64,000 bases of DNA from Rhodovulum sulfidophilum DSM 1374 (GCF_001633165.1 NZ_CP015418.1:4068587-4132586), one strand, 5' to 3'; shown: positions 36,594-45,162, numbered from the stretch's first letter. Notes: generated from the sequence alone by a model not told the origin. Translations and numbers: made by a program.

Positions 36594-37103
36594 ATGCGCA
36601 GGATCCTGAAACGCGGCGCCGCCGCCACCGCCCTCGCGCTCAGCTTCGTCGGTGGCAATGAGGGCCTGAAGACAGAGGCCTATCTCGACATCGTCGGCAT
36701 GCCGACCGTCTGCTTCGGCGAGACCCGGGGCGTCGCGCTCGGCGACAGCTACACGCCCGCCGAGTGCCGGGCGATGTTCGCCGGGAGGCTCGCGGAGTTC
36801 GAGGCCGGGCTCGACCGGCTGATCGCGGATCCCGTCGAGGACCTGATCCCGGCCCGGAGCTATGTGGGCATTTTGGACTGGGCCTATAATGTCGGGCTCG
36901 GCGCGGCTGCGCGCTCGACCCTGATCCGCAAGCTCAATGCGGGCGATCTGCGCGGCGCCTGCGACGAGCTTCCGCGCTGGCGCTTCGCGGGCGGCAAGGG
37001 CATTCGCGGCCTCCTGATCCGCCGCAACAAGGCCCGGCAGCTCTGTCATGAGGGGCTCGACGGCGTTCCGGCCGACGTGCCGTTTCGCTGGGACGGCGCA
37101 TGA
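36594..37103 (+). CDS. Endolysin, GH24 lysozyme (SAR-like)
   Basis: A 169-residue muramidase that cleaves peptidoglycan. The active-site pattern E-x8-D-x5-T is Glu23, Asp32 and Thr38 in NEGLKTEAYLDIVGMPTVCF. The weakly hydrophobic N-terminus (RGAAATALALSFVGG) right before Glu23 resembles a signal-arrest-release anchor. WAYNVGLGA is a second family motif. Confidence 0.88.
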   Translation: MRRILKRGAAATALALSFVGGNEGLKTEAYLDIVGMPTVCFGETRGVALGDSYTPAECRAMFAGRLAEFEAGLDRLIADPVEDLIPARSYVGILDWAYNVGLGAAARSTLIRKLNAGDLRGACDELPRWRFAGGKGIRGLLIRRNKARQLCHEGLDGVPADVPFRWDGA

Positions 37104-37429
37104 GGGCGCTCCTCGCGGCGCTGCTGCTGGCCGGATGCGGCGGGCTGCCCGTGCCGCTCGGGCCAAACGTCGCCGCCAACGTCCAGGCCGGGGCCGAAAA
37201 CGTCCAGGGCCAGAAGGTCGAAAACGCGCCTTCCATCCTTCGGCCCCGCGCCCGCGAGATCCGCCAGGAGCAATCCGAGAACCGCCTCCGCGCCGACCGC
37301 GTCGAGACCGTCATCGTCAATGTCATTCCGCCCTGGATCGTGCTGGTCGCCCTGATCGGATGGATCGCCCCCTCGCCCGGCGAGATCGGGCGGCGGATCG
37401 GCGAAGCGGTCAGGGGAAGGCGATCATGA
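37100..37429 (+). CDS. Candidate unimolecular spanin (lipoprotein with C-terminal membrane helix)
   Basis: A 109-residue protein. A lipobox LLLAGC (Cys13) should anchor the N-terminus in the outer membrane; a helix at about 76-92 (IPPWIVLVALIGWIAPS) would sit in the inner membrane. This two-membrane topology is that of u-spanins, which fuse the membranes at the last step of lysis. It overlaps the lysozyme gene by 4 bp. Assignment rests on topology and position only. Confidence 0.55.
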   Translation: MRALLAALLLAGCGGLPVPLGPNVAANVQAGAENVQGQKVENAPSILRPRAREIRQEQSENRLRADRVETVIVNVIPPWIVLVALIGWIAPSPGEIGRRIGEAVRGRRS

Positions 37430-37789
37430 GAAATACAACCATAAGGCGAGTTATCTATAATACAGACAACCTTTGGTTAGGGTATCCGCTATAACAACGG
37501 AACTGGCCAGGCAAGGGCCCACTAAACTTATCAAAGAACTGAAACTAAATTAGACCCTCGCAGGCCCAACGCCCGCGGGGGTCGCCCCGTTCTCGCGTGC
37601 CCGCTTGGGGGTGCCACCCTTTCCTTCTCTCACGCAACTGAATTCCCCCCGCTTACGGGCGGGGGCAAGGCGGTGTTGTAGCACCGCCTCACCACGCAGC
37701 CTGCGTCAACAGATGCTGCGCCGACACCCGAGAGGGAATCTGTCGCCCGGCTCTCGCGAGAGCGGGCGGACCTAGAACAGGTTCCTGAC
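37430..37789 (+). ncRNA. Hairpin-rich leader upstream of the second adenine methyltransferase gene
   Basis: A 360-bp gene-free stretch. Its first half is AT-rich with a perfect TATAAT (37456-37461). Downstream are several strong stems: GACCC/GGGTC (37553-37583), CCCCCGC/GCGGGGG (37646-37665), AGGCGGTG/CACCGCCT (37668-37689), and GCTCTCGCGAGAGC with an outer GCCCG/CGGGC (37745-37767). CAGAT (37710-37714) could pair with ATCTG (37738-37742). The series ends about 20 bp before the methyltransferase ATG. It may be a cis-regulatory RNA; no known class is recognised by eye. Confidence 0.4.
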
Positions 37790-38605
37790 ATGAACGAAAT
37801 GCGAAAAACCGTCCCCGCAACCCCCGTCGCCCCGTGGATGGGCGGCAAGAAGGCCCTCAACCGGCGGATCATCGAGCGGATCGAGGCGATCCCGCACCGC
37901 ACCTATGTCGAGCCCTTCCTCGGCATGGGCGGGGTCTTCCTGCGCCGAAGCTGGCGCCCGCGTCTGGAGGTGGCGAACGACCTGAACGGCGAGATCACCA
38001 ATCTCTTCCGCGTGTTGCAGCGCCATTATCCCCAGCTGATGGAGGTGATGCGCTTCCAGATCACCTCGCGCCGCGAGTTCGAGCGGCTCCGCGCCTGCGA
38101 TCCGGCCACGCTGACCGATCTGGAACGTGCCGCGCGCTTCCTCTATCTGCAGCGGCTGGCCTTCGGCGGGCAGCTCCGCGGGGTTTTCGGCATATCGCCG
38201 AACAGTGGGCCTCTGTTCAGCCTGGCCAAGATCGGCCCGCTGCTCGACGCCGCTCATACCCGGCTCGACGGCGTGGTCTTCGAGAACCTGCCCTGGCAGG
38301 ACGTGCTGGCCCGCTATGATGGCCCGCAGGCGCTGTTCTATCTCGATCCGCCCTATTGGGGCGGCGAGGACGATTACGGCAAGGGGCTCTTCGACCGCGA
38401 CCAGTTCGCCGAGCTGGCCGAGCGCCTGGGCCGGATCGAGGGCGCCTTCGTGCTGTCGATCAACGACCGGCCCGAGATCCGCGATCTGTTCGGCGCCTTC
38501 GTAATCGAGGAGGTGCGGCTGAATTACTCGGTCTCGAAGAGCGGCGCGACCGCCGCGCGGGAGTTGATCATCGCCAATCGCGAGGTCAGGGTGGGGCTCG
38601 TATGA
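37790..38605 (+). CDS. Second D12-class N6-adenine DNA methyltransferase
   Basis: A 271-residue Dam-like enzyme, clearly different from 16502-17347. PWMGGKKALNRRI is the SAM motif, YVEPFLGMGGVFLR follows, and YLDPPY (184-189) is the catalytic motif. It sits after lysis genes, behind the structured leader, outside the usual morphogenesis operon, so it is a late-acquired accessory gene. Probable role: self-modification of phage DNA. Confidence 0.88.
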   Translation: MNEMRKTVPATPVAPWMGGKKALNRRIIERIEAIPHRTYVEPFLGMGGVFLRRSWRPRLEVANDLNGEITNLFRVLQRHYPQLMEVMRFQITSRREFERLRACDPATLTDLERAARFLYLQRLAFGGQLRGVFGISPNSGPLFSLAKIGPLLDAAHTRLDGVVFENLPWQDVLARYDGPQALFYLDPPYWGGEDDYGKGLFDRDQFAELAERLGRIEGAFVLSINDRPEIRDLFGAFVIEEVRLNYSVSKSGATAARELIIANREVRVGLV

Positions 38606-38667
38606 GTTCCCCCGGCCCGGTCGGCGTTTAACCGGATCTTGGGGGCGCCCGGTAAAAGGTCCGTCCC

Positions 38668-39243
38668 ATGCGCCGTCTCCTGTCCCTGCTGCTGCTGAGC
38701 CTGACGCTCCTGACCTGCGCGCCGGTCGCGCAGGCGCCGCAGGGCGTTGCACCGGCCGCGCCCTACACCCGCGCGGCCTTCGGCTCGGGCTGGACGGATC
38801 CGGACGGCAACTGCCTCGACACCCGCGCCGAGCTGCTGGCGGCTCTCTCCACCGTGCCGGTGCGGCTCGCGCCCTCGGGCTGCTCGGTGCGCCACGGCCG
38901 CTGGTTCGCACCGTATACCGGGCAGGTGATCACCGAGGCGGGCGATCTCGACATCGATCACATCGTGCCGCTGCGCTATGCGTGGGGCCACGGTGCCGCC
39001 AGCTGGTCGGCCCAGAAGCGCGCCCGCTTCGCCCGCGATCCCGTCAACCTGCTGCCCGTCAGCGCCTCCGCGAACCGCTCGAAAGGCGCGCGTGGGCCGC
39101 TGGACTGGTTGCCGCCGGATCCGGGCTTCCGCTGTCAGTATGTGCTGCGGTTCCGGCGGATCGCCGCGAGCTACGGCCTGGTGCAGTCCGCTGCCGAGGA
39201 ACGGGATCTGGTGGCGCTGACCGGGCGGGTGTGTGGGGCATGA
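38668..39243 (+). CDS. Exported HNH nuclease (DUF1524/GmrSD C-terminal-like)
   Basis: A 191-residue protein with an N-terminal signal (MRRLLSLLLLSLTLLTCAPVAQA) and an HNH fold DLDIDHIVPLRYAWGHGAASW...RDPVNLLPVSASANRSKGARGP. The signal could be cut at the LLTC lipobox, whose Thr is atypical, or by signal peptidase I after AQA. It would act in the periplasm or on the envelope. A phage-borne exported nuclease may degrade incoming DNA. AAAAGGT precedes the ATG. Confidence 0.7.
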   Translation: MRRLLSLLLLSLTLLTCAPVAQAPQGVAPAAPYTRAAFGSGWTDPDGNCLDTRAELLAALSTVPVRLAPSGCSVRHGRWFAPYTGQVITEAGDLDIDHIVPLRYAWGHGAASWSAQKRARFARDPVNLLPVSASANRSKGARGPLDWLPPDPGFRCQYVLRFRRIAASYGLVQSAAEERDLVALTGRVCGA

Positions 39244-39409
39244 AGGGCGGGGAGCGGACGCTCGGGGTTGTCGCAGGGCATCGCGCGTGCATCCTCGAAG
39301 CAGACGTTCACCGGACGTGCTGTCGCTGGAGCGTGCAGGCAGACATTTGCAGGTGCGCTATTGGCTTTCGGAGCAGGACTTCATCCGCGAGAAGCTCACA
39401 CCAAGTACC

Positions 39410-40120
39410 TCACTTTCCAAGAATACCTAGGTCAAAGCCAACGTTGCATAAGACTCGGCCAGTGAAAGTTAAGCCCGGCAGTGACAACAAGACGAAGCCC
39501 GCTGCGTAGAATACAAGGACCATGTAAACGATACCACGCAAGGTGTGTCTGTTCTGCACATTGTAAAAGCTTCGTAGGATGTCGATCTTGATCTGGTTGT
39601 CATCATCCTTTTTAAGAGCATCCGAGGCTGTCTTAAGACTCTTATCTCGACTTAACCATGGCGCCCTCCGGCCGAAGGACGACGCCACCTGCGGTCTCTT
39701 CGATTTAATTGTCACGTACATCGAGCGTAGATTTCTTGCCGAAACGTTTTCAATTGTTTCAACGACATACTCATTTATGCCCTTAGCGCCCTTGATGACT
39801 CCGGGCGCAAATGCACGGTAAAGAATTGTGCCAAATCCGAGAAACAATAAGCCGATGTAAACAATGTTTAAGCGCATGGAGAACTCGAACCACGGCGCGC
39901 AAGTACCTGGTTGCGCCTGTTGGTTCAGCAATCCCCCGAGGCCACCCAAATACTCTTCTATCTGTGAGTGGTACAGGATCATATATCCCACAAACGGCGT
40001 GCTCATCGTTAAAGAAGCTGGCACGCTCTGACCGAACCCCCTTAGCAGATGCCAGTTTATGAGCCTGTAACGCCAAGTTTCAGGCTCCCAAGACTCCTGA
40101 ACTGCTCGCCGTTCGGACAT
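39410..40120 (-). CDS. Membrane protein, last gene of ABC-3C-like cassette
   Basis: A 236-residue protein with three predicted membrane helices (about 33-51, 84-104 and 194-216) and a charged cytosolic loop between the second and third (about 105-190, with KKDDDNQIK). No known domain. The ATG at 40120 is chosen because GAGGTG lies five bases upstream; an upstream GTG at 40126 is possible. It begins 13 bp after the ATPase stop, so it is co-transcribed. A membrane effector that disrupts the cell on activation is one inference. Composition is AT-richer than the phage genes. Confidence 0.6.
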   Translation of the reverse strand: MSERRAVQESWEPETWRYRLINWHLLRGFGQSVPASLTMSTPFVGYMILYHSQIEEYLGGLGGLLNQQAQPGTCAPWFEFSMRLNIVYIGLLFLGFGTILYRAFAPGVIKGAKGINEYVVETIENVSARNLRSMYVTIKSKRPQVASSFGRRAPWLSRDKSLKTASDALKKDDDNQIKIDILRSFYNVQNRHTLRGIVYMVLVFYAAGFVLLSLPGLTFTGRVLCNVGFDLGILGK

Positions 40121-40133
40121 CAGCACCTCATAG

Positions 40134-42056
40134 TTACGCGTTCGAAAGGCGCAAAGTACGGTTCTGGTGGGTGTAGAAGTCGCCCACGGTTATCTCTGGA
40201 ACGTCTAACTCAGGCGCAATCATCGACGTAGCAATAATCATCTGGTTGGGTGATTTTGACGAAGACGATTTATTGTAAAGAAGTCTCTGGAAGTTTTTGC
40301 TTCTATCCGGCTCCATTCCTTTGTCCTCAACCGTGTCCATCAATAGAAAACGAGGGTGAGAGAAGGATGCCTGATTGGCGGCAGCAACGGCAAACGACGC
40401 AATAAAGCTGTTGCGAAGGTAGGCCATCGAGCTCGCGGAAAAGAAAGACTCTCCATTGACGCTTATTCTATCGCCATCGAAATCGAAATCGACAGTGTCC
40501 GCATTCTTGAATGTGGACTGCCGCTCCAAGTCATTTCTCAGAAATTCCAGGACCTCGAGTTCAATATATCTTCTTGCCTTGGAAATCTGGTCGCGGTCGC
40601 GCCTCTCCGTGGTTTCGATTATTGATCGGGCGTCATCAATCTTGCGTTGCAGTGCATCGCGCTGTCTTTGCGCCTCTTTTAATTCCGCAACAGCAGACTT
40701 GCGAGCCGCCAGCTCTTCGAGCTTCCGTTGAGCGTAGCCAACCTCCCGGTTAAGAGAACGAAGTCTTGTTCTGAGCTCCGTCGTTGGACTTCGGAGCGAG
40801 ACTGTATAGTGTCTACCAGCTTGCTCCCACAGCTCAGTAACTTTAGTCAGTTGTGTCTTTAGGTCCGAAATTCGGCGCTGCCTGTCAGCCTGAAGGTCAA
40901 TAGAACTTTGTCTTTGCCGAGCATACTCATTTATCAAGCGCAACGCGCGCTCCTTAACATGGCTCTGATCGGAAGCTTGCTTGCAGAGAGAGCAAGCGCC
41001 TTCAACTTCCGAGCCATGGATCGGCGCGAAGCAAGCAGGGCAGAACTCGAATTGTAGAGAGTTCAACTCATCAACGACCATCTTGGATTCATGGAGGGCA
41101 TCCAGCTTCTTCGTCAACGACGCGATAAATTCAACCGAGTCGGAGGCCTCTAGCTCAAGAAAATCAAGCTCCTCTTTTATCTTTCCAATATCAGCCTGGA
41201 GGGATTTCACTCTCGCATACGTGGCTTCTTGGTCGTTCAAAGAAAGCCGGTCCTCAAATTGAGCGGAGAATACTTGCTCCTCCGTTTTTTCGATCTGGCC
41301 GTTTAGATCGTCCAGTTCTTTTTGAAGCGTCCGATATTCCTCATTTAACCAATCTTCAGTCAAAGGGTGACCTTCGCGCCCGTGAATCCTAATTAAAGTC
41401 TTAATCCGCGCGCTTACATCCTTCATCTCAGCTTCGTAGGCCTTCAAGTTTAACTTCGCGGCGTAGTACTCTTCACTAAAGGCGCCAAGAAGCAAGTGCC
41501 CTACAGTCTGCCGGGTGATCGCATCGTCAAATGGCTGGCTGCGAAATATTTTTTCGACCGAGCTAAGCTGATCGGAGTAGAGGAGCCGCAAAACTTGGTT
41601 AATTGTAATCTTTGTATTCGCTTCTCCGTATTGCACTTCTGGCAAGCCAAGAAGGCGAAACATCACCTGGGAAAAACTTTCAGATTTGCCCCTCCTGAAA
41701 GAGTATCTTTCCCACCCAGAGGCGCCACTCTTTAACGCCTCGTCACTTGGGCCAAAGAAGATGCGCATGGGTTGGGACGACTTTTGTTCAACGTCCCGCT
41801 GTAGAGTAACGTCTTTTCCGTTTAGTTTTACGCCCATTGTGACAGTGTCGCAGAGCAGCGCGGACTCTCTCCACTGGTGATCCAATAGATCGCCACCTAA
41901 GCCGAAGAAAATGAAATCCATGATTGTGGATTTGCCTGAGCTATTTTCTCCACGAATTATATTAAGTCCACTATGAAAAGTTTCCGAGAATACCGTGTTG
42001 CCACGGCGAAAAATCGACAAATCGACAACTTCTAAATTAGGGCTATACAACGTCAT
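40134..42056 (-). CDS. SMC-like ABC ATPase with zinc hook (ABC-3C-type)
   Basis: A 640-residue ATPase. Walker A is GENSSGKST (36-44). Two coiled-coil arms (about 200-335 and 365-515) flank a Cys4 hook with Cys339, Cys342, Cys355 and Cys358. An ABC-signature-like stretch FFSASSMAYLRNS (538-550) and Walker B RFLLMDTVED (569-578) follow. Such ATPases sense or remodel nucleic acid in ABC-three-component conflict systems. The ATG at 42056 has GGGGAG upstream and overlaps the middle component gene by 14 bp. GC is well below that of flanking phage genes. Confidence 0.8.
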   Translation of the reverse strand: MTLYSPNLEVVDLSIFRRGNTVFSETFHSGLNIIRGENSSGKSTIMDFIFFGLGGDLLDHQWRESALLCDTVTMGVKLNGKDVTLQRDVEQKSSQPMRIFFGPSDEALKSGASGWERYSFRRGKSESFSQVMFRLLGLPEVQYGEANTKITINQVLRLLYSDQLSSVEKIFRSQPFDDAITRQTVGHLLLGAFSEEYYAAKLNLKAYEAEMKDVSARIKTLIRIHGREGHPLTEDWLNEEYRTLQKELDDLNGQIEKTEEQVFSAQFEDRLSLNDQEATYARVKSLQADIGKIKEELDFLELEASDSVEFIASLTKKLDALHESKMVVDELNSLQFEFCPACFAPIHGSEVEGACSLCKQASDQSHVKERALRLINEYARQRQSSIDLQADRQRRISDLKTQLTKVTELWEQAGRHYTVSLRSPTTELRTRLRSLNREVGYAQRKLEELAARKSAVAELKEAQRQRDALQRKIDDARSIIETTERRDRDQISKARRYIELEVLEFLRNDLERQSTFKNADTVDFDFDGDRISVNGESFFSASSMAYLRNSFIASFAVAAANQASFSHPRFLLMDTVEDKGMEPDRSKNFQRLLYNKSSSSKSPNQMIIATSMIAPELDVPEITVGDFYTHQNRTLRLSNA

Positions 42057-42591
42057 AGCTGAACTCCCCAAGCCCGGTACGTGCAAAGAGGCCATCGCTT
42101 CCGGTTTGGCCTATTTGCGGAAGGGATACCGCCAAGAAACTCAATAAATCTGGAGTTTTGTCGACAGCATTTTCGACGGCACGCCATAACTCAGCGGGCA
42201 CGCCTGACCGCTTTAGCTTTAAGACTTCTGAGGAAACATCCAGCAACTCAATCATATCAGCACCTGCAAGAGCACTCATCGCTGTTGACTGGATCAATTC
42301 CATTCTTTCGAAAATAACCCGGGCATTCGGAAATTGATCGTAGCTGGTTTTTGGGTATTTTCTTACAAGGCGATTTCGTGTGCGAGCAAAGCCCTGAATA
42401 TTCCGAGGTGCGCGAACGTCTGCAAGCATCCACGGAAAGCAATAAAAGAAATCGGCCACCCGCGCCGCTTTTGCGGGTATTCTGCCTTCGTCTGCGGAGG
42501 CAAGGAGAACAAGAAACCTGAAAACTGTATGGTACGGGTCGTACGCAGGTGTGTATGATATAGAAAACACTAGTTCCACCTGACGTAGCAT
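42043..42591 (-). CDS. ABC-3C middle-component-like protein (182 aa)
   Basis: A helical protein whose AYDPYHTVFRFLVLL (16-30) resembles a signature of ABC-3C middle components, probably the MC5 group. The middle component links the ATPase to the effector. It overlaps the upstream gene by 22 bp and the ATPase gene by 14 bp, as expected for stoichiometric expression. Family assignment is from memory of motif and gene order, not from a search. Confidence 0.6.
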   Translation of the reverse strand: MLRQVELVFSISYTPAYDPYHTVFRFLVLLASADEGRIPAKAARVADFFYCFPWMLADVRAPRNIQGFARTRNRLVRKYPKTSYDQFPNARVIFERMELIQSTAMSALAGADMIELLDVSSEVLKLKRSGVPAELWRAVENAVDKTPDLLSFLAVSLPQIGQTGSDGLFARTGLGEFSYDVV

Positions 42592-43052
42592 CTATCTGCA
42601 AGCCAATAAATCATTCCTCTGACGTGCGCATGGTTGATGGTGAAGTGTTCAAATCCTGCACCCATATCATTCAAGGTGGGTTGTAGAATTTTATCCTCGA
42701 TAATTTGGTCAATTTCCTGACGATCAAGAGATGAAGCGTGCGGAATGATGTTATTTTCAAACACATCATTTATGCGAGCCAGAAACAAAGCGAAAATTTT
42801 TTGCGCTGATGGATAGTGTTGCATTTTCGCCAATAGTTTCGCGAATAGTTCTTTCTTGGCCTGAGCTCCCTCGACTTGGTCGTGACGCTCTGCTGCTTCT
42901 AGTTTTGCCTCCAAGCCGATCAAACCTCCTGCGCTACGTCTATCTTGAAACATCTGGAGGTCATCAATGAAATCAGAGACATACGCGTCACCGTCGGAAA
43001 TTTCCTTGTCGAGGCGCGCAAGAAGCCCAGTCACCTGCGATAACTCTGACAC
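42570..43052 (-). CDS. ABC-3C C-terminal-domain protein without fused effector (160 aa)
   Basis: The final ~80 residues (DRQEIDQIIEDKILQPTLNDMG...HVRGMIYWLADRCYVRWN) match the pattern of ABC-3C effector C-terminal domains, which end in G-M-[IL]-Y-x-L-...-C-x-[IV]-x-W. The N-terminal half is a plain helical segment with no nuclease, NACHT or TIR domain. If the effector is not here, the membrane protein at 39410-40120 is the best candidate. GTG start; weak upstream AGGG. Confidence 0.6.
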   Translation of the reverse strand: MSELSQVTGLLARLDKEISDGDAYVSDFIDDLQMFQDRRSAGGLIGLEAKLEAAERHDQVEGAQAKKELFAKLLAKMQHYPSAQKIFALFLARINDVFENNIIPHASSLDRQEIDQIIEDKILQPTLNDMGAGFEHFTINHAHVRGMIYWLADRCYVRWN

Positions 43053-43197
43053 TGTTCACGCCCTACCGCATTTGGCGGCATCTCCGGCTGCGTGTGCTCG
43101 TCCTTGTGTTGGGTTCATAGTATCGAAGTTGCACTTTGCTTCTAGCATGTGTGTTGGTCGCAGCCGATCCCTTCGGCGTAGCCTTGTATCTTGTCTC

Positions 43198-43491
43198 TCA
43201 CGCGATTGGGCGCTTTGTAAACTTCATATGCATGTCTGTATGTTCGTGGACCTTTACTGAGCGTCCGAGAAGCGCCACCAGCGTCCCTAGTTGAGAGCTG
43301 TTCCGTGTGTGAAGCGGAAGTCCCCTTCTCCGATTCGTCAATTGGTGATCGCAGTAGGCGGCGAATGGCCGCAAGCGGCAGGGAGCGCCCGAGCGGGCGC
43401 CGAGGCGCTCCGGCGCGAGCTCGATCTCCAGCGTGGCCATGGGCCGCTCCTGAGTGATCGACCAGGCGTGGACATGATGGGCGCGGGCCAA
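43198..43491 (-). pseudogene. Fragment of a cation-diffusion-facilitator (CzcD-like) transporter
   Basis: The frame opens with HHVHAWSITQERPMATLEIEL, matching the cytosolic C-terminal domain of CDF metal exporters. The membrane part is missing and the remainder diverges, so this is a relic. It lies between the ABC-3C-like operon and an AraC-type regulator. Confidence 0.55.
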
Positions 43492-43551
43492 GCCGGAGCA
43501 TTCGCTAAGCGGCGATTGTGGATGACACTCGGTAGCTCCTATCGCTCTTCC

Positions 43552-44352
43552 CTATCGTAAACGACTCCGCTCGAGCAGATAGCGGCTTGGAGGCTTGCCG
43601 ACCATCTTTCGAAACATGGTCACGAAACTGCTGGCGCTTTCATAGCCGAGATCGATGGCGACGGCCTGAACCGACTGACCAGCGCTAAGCCGCCGCAAGG
43701 CAAGCACAATATGCAACTGTCGGCGCCAGCGGCCGAAACTCATGCCCACCTCTTCGGCCAACAGACGGCTCAGGCTGCGCTCGCTGAGCGCGACGCGGGA
43801 GGCCCACTTCGCGACGCTCGCATGATCCGCAGGCGCCGCGATCAACAGGTCGGTGAGCTTCTTCAGGCGCGGATCGCCGGGGATGGGGAGGCAGAGATCC
43901 TCGACCGGCGCCACAGCCAGCTCATCGAAGAGAACGGACACGATCCGGCCATCCGGACCGTCGACGTCATAGAGGTCCGGCAGAGCGTTTGCCCGCATCA
44001 GCAACTCACGGAAAAAACGCGACACCGTGATCGTGCAGCAGTCTTTCGGCAGGTTCGCGGATTCGGGAGGATCAATGAAGAGAGAGAGACACTCCACCTC
44101 GCCCGAGCCGAAAACGGAATGGGGCAGCCCGCCGGGAATCCACACGGCGCATTGCGGCGGTACGATCCAGACTGCGCCGTCGACCTCGCAATTGACGACG
44201 CCACGCACCGTGAAAAGCAGTTGCGCCTTCTGATGGTGGTGCCGGGGCGATTGCTCCAGGGCGTCAAGGGTGGCGACCGCGTTGGCTGCCACCAGCGCAC
44301 GCGGGATCTCGTCGACATAGGCGAGCCAGTCGGGACGGACGTCCAGATACAT
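43552..44352 (-). CDS. AraC-family transcriptional regulator
   Basis: A 266-residue regulator. The N-terminal cupin-like sensor includes HHHQKAQLLFTVRGVVNCEVDGAVWIVPPQCAVWIPGGLPH. The C-terminal double helix-turn-helix contains AKWASRVALSERSLSRLLAEEVGMSFGRWRRQ and VQAVAIDLGYESASSFVTMFRKMVGKPPSRY. The ATG at 44352 has GAGG upstream. It is divergent from the His/Asp-rich protein gene across 228 bp, suggesting control of that gene. The nearby CDF fragment hints at a former metal-efflux locus. Confidence 0.88.
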   Translation of the reverse strand: MYLDVRPDWLAYVDEIPRALVAANAVATLDALEQSPRHHHQKAQLLFTVRGVVNCEVDGAVWIVPPQCAVWIPGGLPHSVFGSGEVECLSLFIDPPESANLPKDCCTITVSRFFRELLMRANALPDLYDVDGPDGRIVSVLFDELAVAPVEDLCLPIPGDPRLKKLTDLLIAAPADHASVAKWASRVALSERSLSRLLAEEVGMSFGRWRRQLHIVLALRRLSAGQSVQAVAIDLGYESASSFVTMFRKMVGKPPSRYLLERSRLR

Positions 44353-44580
44353 CTCAGACCTCGACGTTATCAGATTAGGCCGGATTGAAACATATAGTGG
44401 CAAGGTTGCGCAATGACGCCACGTGCCGGCTGGCGTATTGCTGTGAGGCAGAGGCGGCTGGCGGATCTTGTGATCGCGCTCCGTTACTGGAGGGGCAGAG
44501 CTGACCTGCCAGACACATATCTTTACGTTACAGCACATTCGTTCGACCTAAAACCATCCATTCTCGCTCGGAGACAACAC

Positions 44581-45021
44581 ATGCCCTTGGATATCAAGAA
44601 TTTTCCGCTTGTCTGGATGAGCTATGACGAAGCGCCGGACCACGACCACGACGAGGATTTCGCGGCGTTAGAGGTGTGCCTTAAGCGCGGCGCACCGTTC
44701 GTGATCTTGAGCGATAATGCTCCGACCGAAGACGAAGACCACGACCACAGCCAGGAAGAAAGGAAGCGCACTGCGCTGTGGATGAAGAAGCACAAGGCCG
44801 AACTGCGGACGCTCGTGCTGGCGATGATTGTGATTGAGCCGAGCGCCGCCAAGCGTCTGACCTTCAAGACTTTCGGCGCGGTCTTTTCTAAATTCTGGGG
44901 TTTTCCGTTGAAGATTGCAGTGACTCGCAAAGAGGCGATGGATGTCGCCGAGAACCTGCTGTCAGAAGGCGTGAGGCCTGGGGGAAGCGCATCGCAGCGC
45001 CGATGCGCGCAGACCTCATAG
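44581..45021 (+). CDS. Conserved protein with His/Asp-rich clusters (146 aa)
   Basis: It begins MPLDIKNFPLVWMSYDEAPDHDHDEDFAALE and contains two clusters, DHDHDED (20-26) and DEDHDHSQEE (51-60). The fold pattern (RGAPFVILSDN...RTALWMKKHKAELRTLVLAMIVIEPSAAKRL...GFPLKIAVTRKEAMDVAENLL) matches a STAS/GAPDH-sized family of unknown function that I cannot name. The clusters could bind a metal. CGGAGA precedes the ATG. Confidence 0.6.
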   Translation: MPLDIKNFPLVWMSYDEAPDHDHDEDFAALEVCLKRGAPFVILSDNAPTEDEDHDHSQEERKRTALWMKKHKAELRTLVLAMIVIEPSAAKRLTFKTFGAVFSKFWGFPLKIAVTRKEAMDVAENLLSEGVRPGGSASQRRCAQTS

Positions 45022-45162
45022 GCTCGCAGGCCAAGTGAGACGTTAGCTGCCAAACCGCAGCAATCGACAGCGAGGCGCCCTCTAGGCATTCACGCTACGT
45101 TCTGCGGATTTTTCGCGTCAGCCTAGGCAAAAAGACGCGCAAAGTCAGCGACATGCCAACTC

